This document shows positions 10,039 to 23,129 of a stretch of 64,000 bases of DNA, piece after piece. The notes below the pieces were generated by a model. The model was given only the letters and a program-made list of their open reading frames with translations. It was not told the origin of the DNA and did not search any database. Within the stretch, counting starts at the first letter, position 1. Each line of letters opens with the position of its first letter. The stretch is from Silene latifolia (Eukaryota; Streptophyta; Magnoliopsida; Caryophyllales; Caryophyllaceae), in NCBI RefSeq assembly GCF_048544455.1, contig NC_133529.1:44493456-44557455 (forward strand), written 5' to 3'. The position numbers were made by a program, and so were the translations under genes.

Positions 10039-11981
10039 AGACACTTAGCCATGCCACCTCCATTGTATGATACCTCTCCTCTCCCTCTCATGTATAGTTG
10101 CATTGCATTTTAGAATAGCTTGCATCATAGTTAATCATATAGTATAACTTGCATTATAATATATCTCACATGCTTCATGTAGTTAGTTGCAGATAGCTAA
10201 ACTTACATTGATGCATAGTCACTAATGACCAAACCTAGTCCTTTCTACACTAGAAATAGTGCTTAAATCGGTTTGAAGAGGTTTGATCATAAGTGACTTA
10301 AGCTAATTTAAATGAGCTTCCAACTTAATAGAAAACAGGCATCATCTAGCATAGTTTAGATTGCATTTATTTGTTATATATGTCATATATAATTGCATTT
10401 ACTTAGAGCATGCATTCATTCATATCGTTGCATTTGCATTTGTACCTCAATTTCGATAAATCCAAAAATCTAAAAACATGTATTTCCTTTTTATTCCTAC
10501 TCCTACATGTACATTGAGGACAATGTCCAAAATAAAGTGGGGATGGGGATTATATTCCAAAATACATAAAAATTGAAAAATCTCAAAAAAATCCCAAAAA
10601 TATGTTCTTTAATTTCATAAAAACAAAATCCATAAAAATTTGAAAATTACAAAAACCAAAAACATGTTCTTTCATTTAGTAGTGTAGAATTGTATATACT
10701 TGTGTTTTTCTTCTCTTTTCACATAGATACGACACTACATTTGAGGCATTAGTAAGGGAATGTGAAGACCGTTTGGTATGATCGCTCTAATCCCTATTTC
10801 CCTTCCACTTCTTTTCATTATTCGTATGAGGAGGATGGGTTTACTTGTCGTGAAGGATGTGGTGTATTTTTTTTTTGCGGTTTGCGTACCTATGTGTTGT
10901 TAGGAGTTGCATCTAGATTACATGGCATACTAGTTGATAGAAGCATTTGCATTTAGACTTATATATGTAGGTTGCATCATGGCATATAGTTGCATTTAGA
11001 AAAGTTTTCGAAAATGCCAAATTGATAAATTTGACAAGTGTGCATAGGCCATTGTAGATACTCTTTATACTTAACACTTTGTTCACTAGAATAGTCTAAA
11101 AAAACCCTTTTTAGTGTCATTCTAGTACCGTTTGACTCATGCACAAAATCATCAAATTGAGTTCAAGTTCCAAAATCAAAATCAAGTGTTTTCAAAAATT
11201 GCATCGATGAAATGAGGATCACAAATAAACTCTCATGCTTTTATAGAAGTACCCTTGCTACAAATGAGGTTACTCTCAAAAATGTTCAAAAATGTAAAAT
11301 CAAAGGTTGAAAATTGCCAAGTTAAAAATGCCAAATCATCAAAAATGGCAAAGAAATGTTCTTAATGTCAAATGCCACAAAAGAGGGAGGAAAACAAACC
11401 CAAATGCAAACTACTATCATGAAACTCATATACTTTGAAACCCTTTTTATCCGTTAGTGGTCCTATATTTGTTGCATGGTGGAGGGGGGCGACCCTTCCT
11501 TTTGTCTAAGCAAGAGGGGGAATTCCGCAATCCTAAAGTGTTTCTAACACCATAAGGACCCTACTCTTGATGAGAGCATCTAATAATTGTGGACGAACGT
11601 AACCTAGTCCAACACTACTGGGAGGTGATTTACTTCTATCCTCTTGGACTTAGTAGTTTGTAGAACTAGTATCTATGACGGAGTATGCGCACTTATATTA
11701 TTTCTCTTTTAGTGCTTCCGCCACTTAGATGAGGAAAGTGGCTATTCTTTTGTAGATGCATCCATTATTTGTTTATGTGCTTAATGCTTGGATGCATCGC
11801 CATTTTGGCAAGCCCCACCTTGCCTTGCAAGAAGACACCTTAACTCATAGATGTCTTGTTGTGAGTTGAAGGGGCGGAGTGATACCCGCTAATTGTCTCA
11901 CATCGGCTATATTATAAATAAGGGTCGTAGTTTTGGTTACCTCTTTACTCGAGACGAGCAAAGGTTCGGTTTGGGGATATT
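10039..11981 (+). other. Non-coding 3' region of the Athila-like element
   Basis: About 1.9 kb with no supported coding region, AT-rich and with A-rich stretches near 10560-10680. It ends in a purine-rich run, GGTTTGGGGATATT, at about 11969-11981 directly before the LTR. That is the expected polypurine tract and fixes the element as plus strand. Confidence 0.65.
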
Positions 11982-12319
11982 TGATGTGACTCCTATTTAC
12001 GCATATTTAGCCCCCTAACTAGCCTAGTTCCTATGCTTTTTACCATGTATTAGGGTCAGTACTTGTCTTTAGCTTCCTTCTATGCATATTCTATGAGGTT
12101 TGGTGTCCTTTGTAGGAGAAGAGCGCTAACTTTGCTAGACGGAGAGAAACAGAGCTAAATTGATAACATATAACGACCAAGCATCAAATAGGAGGCTAAC
12201 ACTAAAGGCCTAAGTCAATAAAACAAGGAATTGGGCAATAACAAAGGATTCCCACGACCCATGAAGGACCCCCACGGATTTGGGGGTAGCCAAACAACAA
12301 GAAGAAGAAAAGCAGCTCC

Positions 12320-12433
12320 GGACGGGCATCCCAAAACTGGCCTAGGCATCCCCAAGCTTAGGACGGGCGTCCCAAAACTGGCCCGGCCGTCCCCAAGCTC
12401 AAGACGGACATCCCGAAACTAGGACGCGCGTCT
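12320..12433. repeat. Six-word GGACGNNCGTCC array in the Athila LTR promoter region
   Basis: The words start at 12320, 12340, 12361, 12381, 12402 and 12422, so spacing alternates 20, 21, 20, 21, 20. The best word is GGACGGGCGTCC and others are degenerate. Linkers alternate between CAAAACT-type and CCAAGCT-type. The array ends about 130 bp before the original TATA box, if the chromovirus is discounted. Confidence 0.85.
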
Positions 12434-12562
12434 CTCGCTGCAGAGTGTTTGTCTTCGAAGCCAGGTCGTACGTCCCCTTTCCAGGACTTGCAAGGCATTG
12501 GACTTCAATTAAGGGACCTAATCGTCATTTAAGCCCTTAAGGTAACCTAATTCTTGTATCGA

Positions 12563-15468
12563 TGTGACACCCTCATTTATTGCGGAAAAGTAAACACATA
12601 ATTCTAGATAAAAACTGCATGGATATGTTTGTAATAGGTTCATTTGGGTAAAAACCTGTAATTTTTAAAACCTGAACCTGTTATAAAAATATCCAAATGG
12701 GAAGGTGTCAAACATGCAAGGTCCAAAATAAATCTCATACATAAAATATCGCTAAAGTCGCGAAACAAAGTTATACAACCCAAATATGAAAAAGGGAGGC
12801 ATATGTCCCTAAAAAGTATATGACATAAAAAGTGTTTAAGGGTCACAATAAAATAAAGCCAATCTAGGTCCCAAGGTTACTTTGCTCGCTAGCTCGTCCA
12901 TGTACCCCATATATGCATCACCTACCTGTCAATCGCATTTTATACAAATACGAAAGCCACAGTCAGTGGGGAGTAACTCCGAGTTCTCCCAGCCACGAAA
13001 TGTCATAATTAATATAACATGTAAACATAAGAATATGAATATGAATAACACATAGCCTTAGCATATAGATGCTAGACAATTGTGCTTTTCAAGTGAACAA
13101 CAATAAAACAACACATAGTCCTAGCATGTGAATACTAGACCGACTCATACTACACTATCATGTGAATCACATAACATCCAGGAATCCAAACTCTATCAAC
13201 CATAGCCGGCTTGCATCTCACCTTCTATGATTCATAGAATCATCAAACAAGAAAGGACAATATATCTAGAGACAGGCATAAGTTCCTAGTACAATCAATA
13301 GTCACTCAGAACTCGAGTCTATACCACGAGGTAAGGTAAACACCCTAGTCCTAAACCTGCGCAGACCTAGCGACATGCGGAAAATACCGCATCCAAGACC
13401 CATGATCACACACATGAGTACCCCTAAGGAGTCCACCAAAGGGTTGGCTAGTACTTAAGCTGACCACATACTTCTACGAGTACGTCAGGAGGACATGCCC
13501 TAACTTGGATATAAACCCACCAAGCTAAGACACAAAGGCTATTAAGCCGCAAACATACACTCGTCAAAGACTATAAGGGCCTATCTATGACGAAGGCCGA
13601 AATACTCACCTAGGACCTAGTCCCAGCTTGAATACTTTAGCCCACACCACACAAGACAAGTAGGATACCCAATTAACCATAAGAGGGGCAAAGAGTCCAA
13701 ACTTGCACACACACAAATGATCATACACACCCTAGCATATGAAAGACTACGCAAGAGCATATTCAGCTGACAATCCAACAATATCTCCAATATCAATAAT
13801 AATCCAAATTCCAGCTAACCAACAGTATCATAATCCATGAGAACAAGCTAAAATGGCAGAGAGGCAACAAGACTCAAGCATATGGCATCCAAAGCATCCA
13901 ACAACCAACATGTGAAATGATAATTACAAACATCAAGGCATAACATAAAACATCCAATAACAACCAATCTCACCTCAAAGACAAACCCTCGACCCGAGTC
14001 CCGCGACGGGTCATCGGTCAAATCGAGGCTGACCGGTTTAAACCTAGTTTGACCAAACTCGATCGGTCAATCTGGCCCAGCTCAGAGTCTTGGCCTACTT
14101 TGGCCCAAATCACAAAATTTATCACAATATCATTCTCATGCCATTTCCAATTTCTATCATGTGAAAGACTATCAACATCAGAAAATATATTCCAACTTAC
14201 AAAATAACTAATTCCAAAAAATTCTCGCATAATAAAATAGCATAAATAACCGTCTCACACAAGGGTAAACTTTTCTATAAATTTTAATCGATAAAACGAC
14301 GCCATTTACTCATACGGACTCCGAATTGAGTGATTCAAGTGGCTAAACCACCTAATTTTTCGACGCCGTTCAATTTGTCATATTTTTGGAAACATTGAAA
14401 CCGTCTCGATCTGGTATCGACGCGTTCCAGCCAAAACACGGACTTGTCACAACACATAATTCCTCATCCAAATTTGTTCCAAACAATAATATACAAATGG
14501 GTAACATAAATTAAACATAAGCATACTCATCTTACTCCATTCATTCATTTATCAACAAGATCGTCTCAAACAACAACAAACAACAAATACAACTACTAAT
14601 GTGACATTAATTCGTCGAGTAACTCGGAATAGTTACCTTAAGCTAGCAAAGAGACAAGTAATAACTTGAGAAAGCTTCTAAAACCCAAAATTACTCTTCA
14701 TCTTCAACAACATATGAGTCACCTAACTCATCTTCAAATTCTTCACCTATAAGAACAACAAAAACACAATTATTAAGCTTAAATTCGAAACCCTAAAAAA
14801 AAAGTGTCTTAAACAAAAATTGGGGGAAATGAAAATAAAGCTTACTAGTAGATGAGGATTGAAGAGAGGATTCCAAATATATAATTTTTATGAGATTTGG
14901 TGGAGAAATGAAGGATTTATGGTGGATTTAGGGATTGTAAGGAGGATTTTTAGTGGGTTTTTGGTGTTTGAGAGAAGGATGAGATAGATTGAGTTATGGA
15001 GGAAATGAAAATTGGAAGAGGGGACAAATGGAGGGTAGGTGGCCAGCCAAAGGCATGGGGAGATGGGTCATTTGTTTACGTTTTGGTTCGTTTCGACGGA
15101 AATTAGAAATATTCGTCGAACGCGATTTTCGAGAAAATTAAAGTTCTTAAACACGATTTTACTAAAAGATTAAGTACTCATATGCCCAATATCCAAACTC
15201 GTTTACCCAACGACCGTAAGAAATGGGAAAATCCCAATTTTACGACTTTTATCCGAAATCTATTTTATCAAAGGAAAAGGTTTAAATATAGTTTAAATCA
15301 CTTTTAAACATTTCTAAACTATCAAAAATGATTACATTTCTTCAAAATAAAATAAGGTTATATTTTATCAAATAAATTTTATTTCAAATAAATTAATATT
15401 AAATTAAAATAGATTAAAATATTACTCTTAAAATATAATAAAGGTCTTCAAATTTACGGGGTGTTACA
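12563..15468 (-). repeat. 3' LTR of the chromovirus
   Basis: A 2906-bp LTR. At its right edge the minus strand has a purine run (AAAAGGAGGGATGAT at about 15469-15483), which is the polypurine tract. Confidence 0.88.
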
Positions 15469-15960
15469 ATCATCCCTCCTTTTAAGAAGTTTCGTCCCCG
15501 AAACTTAGAAGAAGGAACATTGTATATATGTAGGTCTATCTCTTTAAAATCAAGTAAACAAAATCTACAAAATATGAACGTATGAAATATAAGTGTCTTT
15601 TCAATGGAACGGAATATCCTCGTCGGCCGTCCAAGAACATCAACATTCCAAATCAAAGACATAAAAATATATATTTTTACACCAACAAATGAGAAAACCA
15701 ATTATCGGACGTCTCCAATAACGAGCTTTACCACTCATTGACGTTAAAACCAGTGGAAAACATTAAAACATTTCCAAAAGTCTTTAGTTCGAAACTCTAT
15801 AATAAGGATATTAACTCCACTAGCTATGACCAAACTCTAACTACGACTTTTAAACAACTAGGCAAGGACTACTAACGCGGAGAGTATTTAAGAGAAGGAG
15901 AGGAACACTCGAAAGGATAGCTAAAACTCACAAGAATTAGATAAAGGGAAGATAATTACC

Positions 15961-17703
15961 TCACGAGAAAAGTTCGGGATATTTAGCTAACATAGAAGAT
16001 TCAGGCTCCCAAGTTTCTTCTTCGACATTTCCACAACGCCAAAGTATACGAACTAGGGGCACCACTTTGTTTCTAAGTTGCTTGTTTGCCCTTTCGAGGA
16101 TTCGGATCGGCCTTTCTTCCAAAGCCAAGTTGGGTTCCAAATCTGGGATTTCTTCTTGAATAACATGGCTCGGATCACTAATGTACTTCCTCAACTGAGA
16201 TACATGAAAGACATTATGAACCTTGCTCAAATTCGGGGGCAACTCTAAACGGTAAGTAACGGGACCAATCTTCTCAAGCACACGGAAAGGTCCAATATAT
16301 TTGGGACTCTGCTTTCCTTTCACGCCAAACCGTTTCACCCCTTTCATAGGTGATACCTTAAGGAATACTCGATCATCAACCTCAAAGGCAAGTGGTCGAC
16401 GACGAACATCGGCATAAGATTTCTGTCGGTCTTGAGTAGTTTTCATACGCTCTCGAATGATCTGAACCTGATTGATGGTCTCAGTCACCAAATCGGGTCC
16501 CAACACATGAGCATCTTGGGCTTGATCCCAACAAACAGGACTACGGCACTTCCTACCGTACAAAGCTTCATAAGGTGACATCTTGATAGAGGAATGATAG
16601 CTATTGTTGTAGGAGAATTCGACAAGAGGTAAACATTTCTCCCAAGAAGTGTGGAAGTCTAAAGCACAAGCACGGAGGAGGTCCTCTAAAGTCTGGATAG
16701 TCCTCTCAGTCTGTCCATCTGTAGCGGCATGAAAAGCGGTACTCATCAGTAGCTTACTACCCATGGCTTCTTGCAAAGCAGTCCAGAAACGGGAACAGAA
16801 TCTAGGGTCACGATCTGAAACTATATCCTTAGGCACTCCATGGTAGCGTACTATCTCCCTCACATAGGCCTCAGCTAGGACATGTAATTTCCATGTCTCC
16901 TTGATAGGTATAAACCTAGCATATTTGGTCACTCGATCTACAACCACCCAAACCGCATCTTTTCCGCTAGCAGCCTTAGGTAAAGCCATCACAAAGTCAA
17001 TGGAGATGGACTCCCATTTCCAAAGGGGAACATCCAAAGGTTGTAGCAAACCCCCGGGTTTCTGATGCTCAATCTTCATTTTCTGACAGGTAAGACACTT
17101 GCTAACATACTCTAGGACATCAATCTTCATCCTAGGCCACCAAAACTGTAATCTCAAGTCTTTATAGATCTTGTCACCACCAGGATGAATAGAGTAAGGA
17201 GAAAGGTGAGCTTCATCAAGAATCTTCTTCCTCAACTCGGCTACTCTCGGAACATACATCCTACCTTGGTAACGAAGGTATCCATCACTATCCACCACAC
17301 AATCCTTAGCTTGCCCAAGTTGGATTTTTGCTTGAATGGACTTGAAAGTAGCATCCTCAGGTAGGCACGTACGGATCTCACGGTAAAAGTCGGGTTCTGC
17401 ACTCAAGGCACTAAGATAGTCAAAGCCCTTCCCAACAAGGCTTATCCCTAACTTTTGAAATTCCGTGGTAAGTTCATCAGGTAACACACGGATAGTGCTC
17501 AAAGAGTGACTAGTCTTCCTACTCAAAGCATCGGCCACCACGTTTGCTTTCCCTTCGTGATAAATCAACTCGGCATCATAATCATTCACCAACTCTAGCC
17601 ATCTTGTTTGCCTCATATTCAATTCTTTCTGGGTAAAGATACACCTCAAACTCTTATGATCGGTATAAATGCGGCAATGAACTCCAATAAGGTAATGCCC
17701 CAT
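15961..17703 (-). CDS. RNase H C-terminal part, integrase and chromodomain (pol fragment)
   Basis: This 580-residue open frame is the largest intact coding stretch in the window. Residues 1-60 are the end of RNase H (YTDHKSL, ADALSRK). The integrase zinc finger follows (His...His, then CLTCQKMK), then the catalytic core with SIDFVMALP and SDRDPRF, the first two acidic residues, and the E of the DDE triad in the region after DGQTERT. The C-terminal 50 residues (RPIRILER ... EEETWEPE ... KYPELF) form a group II chromodomain. In chromoviruses this domain helps guide insertion towards marked chromatin. The N-terminal RNase H half is in another frame at 17646-17910. Confidence 0.85.
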   Translation of the reverse strand: MGHYLIGVHCRIYTDHKSLRCIFTQKELNMRQTRWLELVNDYDAELIYHEGKANVVADALSRKTSHSLSTIRVLPDELTTEFQKLGISLVGKGFDYLSALSAEPDFYREIRTCLPEDATFKSIQAKIQLGQAKDCVVDSDGYLRYQGRMYVPRVAELRKKILDEAHLSPYSIHPGGDKIYKDLRLQFWWPRMKIDVLEYVSKCLTCQKMKIEHQKPGGLLQPLDVPLWKWESISIDFVMALPKAASGKDAVWVVVDRVTKYARFIPIKETWKLHVLAEAYVREIVRYHGVPKDIVSDRDPRFCSRFWTALQEAMGSKLLMSTAFHAATDGQTERTIQTLEDLLRACALDFHTSWEKCLPLVEFSYNNSYHSSIKMSPYEALYGRKCRSPVCWDQAQDAHVLGPDLVTETINQVQIIRERMKTTQDRQKSYADVRRRPLAFEVDDRVFLKVSPMKGVKRFGVKGKQSPKYIGPFRVLEKIGPVTYRLELPPNLSKVHNVFHVSQLRKYISDPSHVIQEEIPDLEPNLALEERPIRILERANKQLRNKVVPLVRILWRCGNVEEETWEPESSMLAKYPELFS

Positions 17704-17910
17704 GTCTTCAAGGCATGTACCACGGCGGCTAATTCAAGATCATGAGTCGGATAGTTCACCTCGTGAACCCTCAGTTGTCGAGAAGCATAAGCAATCACCC
17801 TTCGGTTTTGCATCAAGACACAACCTAGGCCATGCTTTGAAGCATCACAATAAACATCGTAGTCCACACCATCCTCAGGTAAGGTCAACAAGGATGTCAA
17901 AGATAGAGTT
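17646..17910 (-). pseudogene. RNase H N-terminal part, frameshifted; RT missing upstream
   Basis: The frame includes [16 protein letters not shown] and [13 protein letters not shown], which carry the first catalytic Asp and the Glu of Ty3/gypsy RNase H. A frameshift near 17695 separates it from the rest in 15961-17703. Homology stops at about 17910 (LTLPEDG region). The reverse transcriptase that should precede it is absent, which marks the edge of an internal deletion or replacement. Confidence 0.78.
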
Positions 17911-19220
17911 TTTATAGGTCACTAGCATCAAACTTAAGGGAGGAGCAAGATGAAGCGAGGGGAGGAGGTATGAACGGTAACACTCATGGTCAAAGAAGAA
18001 GGGAATTAGACAAGAAGGAAACGCCAAGTACTCGAATCCCAAATTACAACATCAGCCTAAACGGTTCCGAAAACTTCCCAACAACAAAACTTATGACCAA
18101 AACACTCCCAAGGATTTCCTCAAAACACTCATGTTACTTCATCCTAAGCAATTTCGTGAAACAAGGTACTCCACTATAAGTGTGATCTCATCACTCCAAA
18201 TCCTCAAACATCCACAAACAACTTCTACAAGATCCAGGTCAGGGTTTCCAACAAAGCTATACTCATATCCAACTAGTGTCAACCATGGGTTTCTCAAAAT
18301 GATAAAATCTTCAATCAAGGGTCCTAATTCCAATCTCTAAATTCCCACATTCTAACACCATAAATTAAAACTATGTCCTTCAATTTAACAATTGGCGTCA
18401 ACCATACCATTATCCTTTCTAGTTACTAAAACAAGTGCTAAGATTTCCCAACAATGTAGCTTAGTCTCACTCTCATTCCATACCTCAAGTAGTAATTAAG
18501 ATCACTCACTTAGACCAACTATTAATCCCAAAATTAGTATTTCTCATATGGTAACATATACCTTATAAAACCCTCATATCCAAAGTGATCACGAAAGCCA
18601 ATCGTAAATTCGACTTACTTACTCTCTCAATCTTACACCTTCGATTCCACCACTCAATTCCACCTAAGTCTTTCCAACATCACAACCTCTTAAAACCAGG
18701 GTTATGGGTTAACCACAAACAATCTCCTCAAAAGTCGAATTTTCCAAACCAAGGTCAACGTTCCTCAAAAGGAAGAGTACTATCAAAAAGGCGTTAAGGT
18801 AGAATAAGCAAGGAACAAAGGACAAGTTAGGAGGGTACAAGAGTAACTTTCAAGGAAAGAGAAAAGAGAGTTTAGAAGGAGAATAAGCACCAAGAGATAA
18901 AGAATAAGACAAGTTACACAAAGAATGAGAAACATCTTCGAGGAAGTAGAAGCATTCTTCAAAGGTAAACAAATCTTCAGTCCTCGGCAATAGGCACCAA
19001 ATCTTGATCTTCGCGTTGGTAGGTTTGTGGTTATTGATCCAAGGGCACAACAATTATTAAATGACAATCAACAAACATGTTAGAACCTAACAAAGAGCAA
19101 ACACAAAGAGACTACAACATAAGGTCCTAAGTCTACCCATCCTACCCATCTCTCAAGTTTATTATTTTAAGGTCAAGTTATTTATATTGGGGTGCACAAA
19201 CGTGCGTCGGGAGCAAATAT
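17911..19220 (-). other. Unassigned interior of the chromovirus
   Basis: About 1.3 kb between the broken RNase H and the primer binding site. The frames are short and resemble no gag, protease or RT. It may be leader sequence joined to the pol remnant by deletion, or unrelated filler. I cannot tell which. Confidence 0.5.
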
Positions 19221-19232
19221 GCTCTGATACCA
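19221..19232 (-). other. Primer binding site (initiator Met tRNA) of the chromovirus
   Basis: The minus strand reads TGGTATCAGAGC two bases inside the 5' LTR, the standard site complementary to the 3' end of plant initiator methionine tRNA. Confidence 0.88.
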
Positions 19233-19234
19233 AC

Positions 19235-22138
19235 TGTGACACCCTCATTTATTGCGGAAAAGTAAACACGTAATTCTAGATAAAAGCGCATGGATATGTT
19301 TGTAATAGGTTCATTTGGGTAAAAACCTGTAATTTTTAAAACCTGAACCTGTTATAAAAATATCCAAATGGGAAGGTGTCAAACATGCAAGGTCCAAAAT
19401 AAATCTCATACATAAAATATCGCTAAAGTCGCGAAACAAAGTTATACAACCCAAATATGAAAAAGGGAGACATATGTCCCTAAAAAGTATATGACATAAA
19501 AAGTGTTTAAGGGTCACAATAAAATAAAGCCAATCTAGGTCCCAAGGTTACTTTTCTCGCTAGCTCGTCCATGTACCCCATATATGCATCACCTACCTGT
19601 CAATCGCATTTTATACAAATACGAAAGCCACAGTCAGTGGGGAGTAACTCCGAGTTCTCCCAGCCACGAAATGTCATAATTAATATAACATGTAAACATA
19701 AGAATATGAATATGAATAACACATAGCCTTAGCATATAGATGCTAGACAATTGTGCTTATCATGTGAACAACAATAAAACAACACATAGTCCTAGCATGT
19801 GAATACTAGACCGACTCATACTACACTATCATGTGAATCACATAACATCCAGGAATCCAAACTCTATCAACCATAGCCGGCTTGCATCTCACCTTCTATG
19901 ATTCATAGAATCATCAAACAAGAAAGGACAATATATCTAGAGACAGGCATAAGTTCCTAGTACAGTCAATAGTCACTCTGTAACTCGAGTCTATACCACG
20001 AGGTAAGGTAAACACCCTAGTCCTAAACTGCGAGACCTAGCGACATGCGGAAAATACCGCATCCAAGACCCATGATCACACACATGAGTACCCCTAAGGA
20101 ATCCACCAAAGGGTTGGCTAGTACTTAAGCTGACCACATACTTCTACGAGTACGTCAGGAGGTCATGCCCTAACTTGGATATAAACCCACCAAGCTAAGA
20201 CACAAAGGCTATTAAGCTGCAAACATACACTCGTCAAAGACTATAAGGGCCTATCTATGACGAAGGCCGAAATACTCACCTAGGACCTAGTCCCAGCTTG
20301 AATACTTTAGCCCACACCACACAAGACAAGTAGGATACCCAATTAACCATAAGAGGGGCAAAGAGTCCAAACTTGCACACACACAAATGATCATACACAC
20401 CCTAGCATATGAAAGACTACGCAAGAGCATATTCAGCTGACAATCCAACAATATCTCCAATATCAATAATAATCCAAATTCCAGCTAACCAATAGTATCA
20501 TAATCCATGAGAACAAGCTAAAATGGCAGAGAGGCAACAAGACTCAAGCATAAGGCATCCAAAGCATCCAACAACCAACATGTGAAATGATAATTACAAA
20601 CATCAAGGCATAACATAAAACATCCAATAACAACCAATCTCACCTCAAAGACAAACCCTCGACCCGAGTCCCGCGACGGGTCATCGGTCAAATCGAGGCT
20701 CACCGGTTTAAACCTAGTTTGACCAAACTCGTTCGGTCAATTTGGCCCAGCTCAGAGTCTTGGCCTACTTTGGCCCAAATCACAAAATTCATCACAATAT
20801 CATTCTCATGCCATTTCCAATTTCTATCATGTGAAAGACTATCAACATAAGAAAATATATTCCAACTTACAAAATAACTAATTCCACAAAATTCTCGCAT
20901 AATAAAATAGCATAAATAACCGTCTCACACAAGGGTAAACTTTTCTATAAATTTTAATCGATAAAACGACGCCATTTACTCATACGGACTCCGAATTGAG
21001 TGATTCAAGTGGCTAAACCACCTAATTTTTCGACGCCGTTCAATCTGTCATATTTTTGGAAACATTGGAAACCGTCTCGGTCTGGTACTGACGCATTCCA
21101 GCAAAAACACGGACTTGTCACAACACATAATTCCTCATCCAAATTTGTTCCAAACAATAATATACAAATGGGTAACATAAATTAAACATAAGCATACTCA
21201 TCTTACTCCATTCATTCATTTATCAACAAGATCGTCTCAAACAACAACAAACAACAAATACAACTACTAATGTGACATTAATTCGTCGAGTAACTCGGAA
21301 TAGTTACCTTAAGCTAGCAAAGAGACAAGTAATAACTTGAGAAAGCTTCTAAAACCCAAAATTACTCTTCATCTTCAACAACATATAAGTCACCTAACTC
21401 ATCTTCAAATTCTTCACCTATAAGAACAACAAAAACACAATTATTAAGCTTAAATTCGAAACCCTAAAAAAAGTGTCTTAAACAAAAATTGGGGGAAATG
21501 AAAATAAAGCTTACTATTAGATGAGGATTGAAGAGAGGATTCCAAATATATAATTTTTATGAGATTTGGTGGAGAAATGAAGGATTTATGGTGGATTTAG
21601 GGATTGTAAGGAGGATTTTTAGTGGGTTTTTGGTGTTTGAGAGAAGGAGAAGATAGATTGAGTTATGGAGGAAATGAAAATTTGAAAGAGGGGACAAATG
21701 GAGGGTAGGTGGCCAGCCAAAGGCATGGGGAGATGGGTCATTTGTTTACGTTTTGGTTCATTTCGACGGAAATTAGAAATATTCGTCGAACGCGATTTCC
21801 GAGAAAATTAAAGTTCTTAAACACGATTTTACTAAAAGATTAAGTACTCATATGTCCAATATCCAAACTCGTTTACCCAACGACCGTAAGAAATGGGAAA
21901 ATCCCAATTTTACGACTTTTATCCGAAATCTATTTTATCAAAGGAAAAGGTTTAAATATAGTTTAAATCACTTTTAAACATTTCTAAACTATCAAAAATG
22001 ATTACATTTCTTCAAAATAAAATAAGGTTATATTTTATCAAATAAATTTTATTTCAAATAAATTAATATTAAATTAAAATAGATTAAAATATTACTCTTA
22101 AAATATAATAAAGGTCTTCAAATTTACGGGGTGTTACA
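19235..22138 (-). repeat. 5' LTR of the chromovirus
   Basis: A 2904-bp match to 12563-15468, with scattered single-base differences and a few short indels. Its right edge abuts ATCGC, the altered copy of the target duplication. Confidence 0.88.
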
Positions 22139-22141
22139 ATC

Positions 22142-22151
22142 GCTATATATA
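22142..22151 (+). promoter_or_regulatory. Predicted TATA box of the Athila 3' LTR
   Basis: CTATATATAC lies just right of the chromovirus insertion. It aligns with the boxes at 25448 and 33275 in the other LTR copies. It is now 9.6 kb from the word array that originally stood about 130 bp upstream. Confidence 0.5.
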
Positions 22152-23129
22152 CCCTATTTGTAATAAATAGAAGATTAAGCCCTCTTAGTGGAGGCTAAGT
22201 TCCCTTAGTTTAGATTAAGCTCTTATTAGGAGTAAATTAGAATAGATTAGCCTTTAATCTTTCCACAAATAGCACTTTAATCTTTCCTTAGTTATTGTTC
22301 AAGAACTCTTAGACCTAATTGGGTAATTGAAGATTATTGGGTTATTAATTGGAGAATTGACAACTCTTCATCAATCAATCAAGTTCTCTTTTATTATTAT
22401 TTCATTTCCATTTTCTCGTCTTAAGATCTGTATAATTTCTTTACTCTTTACTTAATTATTGCTTATTGCTTTACTCTTCCATCATGTTTATTATTGTTAA
22501 GATGATTGACACCATTGTTAACTTGTTTTCCATGATAATGAGTGAGTAATTCCCTAACTAGGGATTAGTGGGGGATTAGGGGAGTAATTATGGGATAAAC
22601 CTATGCTTAATGAGTTCATATGAATGCTTGGTTATTGTACTTTCAACTTATGCACATGTTATATTTCATGAAATGCTTGATTGACAACCTAGCATGATTC
22701 TCTTATCCTTTCAACAAGACTTGTAAGACATAAACTAACTCAAGCCTTGTTAGACCATGTATATAGCTGAGTAGAGAAAACCAAGTCGACTTGTAGGTGA
22801 TGTAAAGTTTTGACTTACTCGGCTCCGAGACCTAAAATTCCCTAGGAATTGTAAGATATAAACTAACTCGATTCCAACAATAATAATTGCTTGCATCTTT
22901 ATAACTCATTTATGCTATCTTACCATGATTCCCTTATGATCCCATGACATCCTAGTATCTTTTACCAATTGTTTACATCCTTTCCTTTGTTGCTTGTTTT
23001 ACCTTTACTTGCTATTTATTACTTTCATTAGATTAGAACCATCAACCTCAAACCTCAATAATTGTGACACAAGTATAAATTGCGATAGATAGACTTAGAA
23101 CCCAAAACACACCGTCCCATGGATCAACC

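Larger units (their letters stand above)
12563..22138 (-). mobile_element. Tekay-type chromovirus lacking gag, protease and most RT
   Basis: Two long LTRs (12563-15468, 2906 bp; 19235-22138, 2904 bp) begin TGTGACACCC and end GGTGTTACA. They are nearly identical by eye. The flanks are ATCGA and ATCGC, a 5-bp duplication with one change. The minus-strand interior is only 3.8 kb: a primer site, 1.3 kb of unassigned DNA, RNase H, integrase and a C-terminal chromodomain. Gag, protease and reverse transcriptase are missing, so this copy cannot move alone. Confidence 0.88.

Noticed and set aside
12231..12422. A 63-residue ORF with repeated GxPK motifs
   Set aside because: It is the translation of the GGACGNNCGTCC array in the Athila LTR. 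No start context or domain supports a gene.
12640..12846. A 68-residue ORF present twice (also 19311-19517)
   Set aside because: Identical because it lies in both chromovirus LTRs. It has no domain and LTRs of this type are non-coding.
19221..19232. tRNA-like sequence at GCTCTGATACCA
   Set aside because: Only the 12-base complement of a tRNA 3' end is present, next to an LTR, so it is a primer site and not a tRNA gene.
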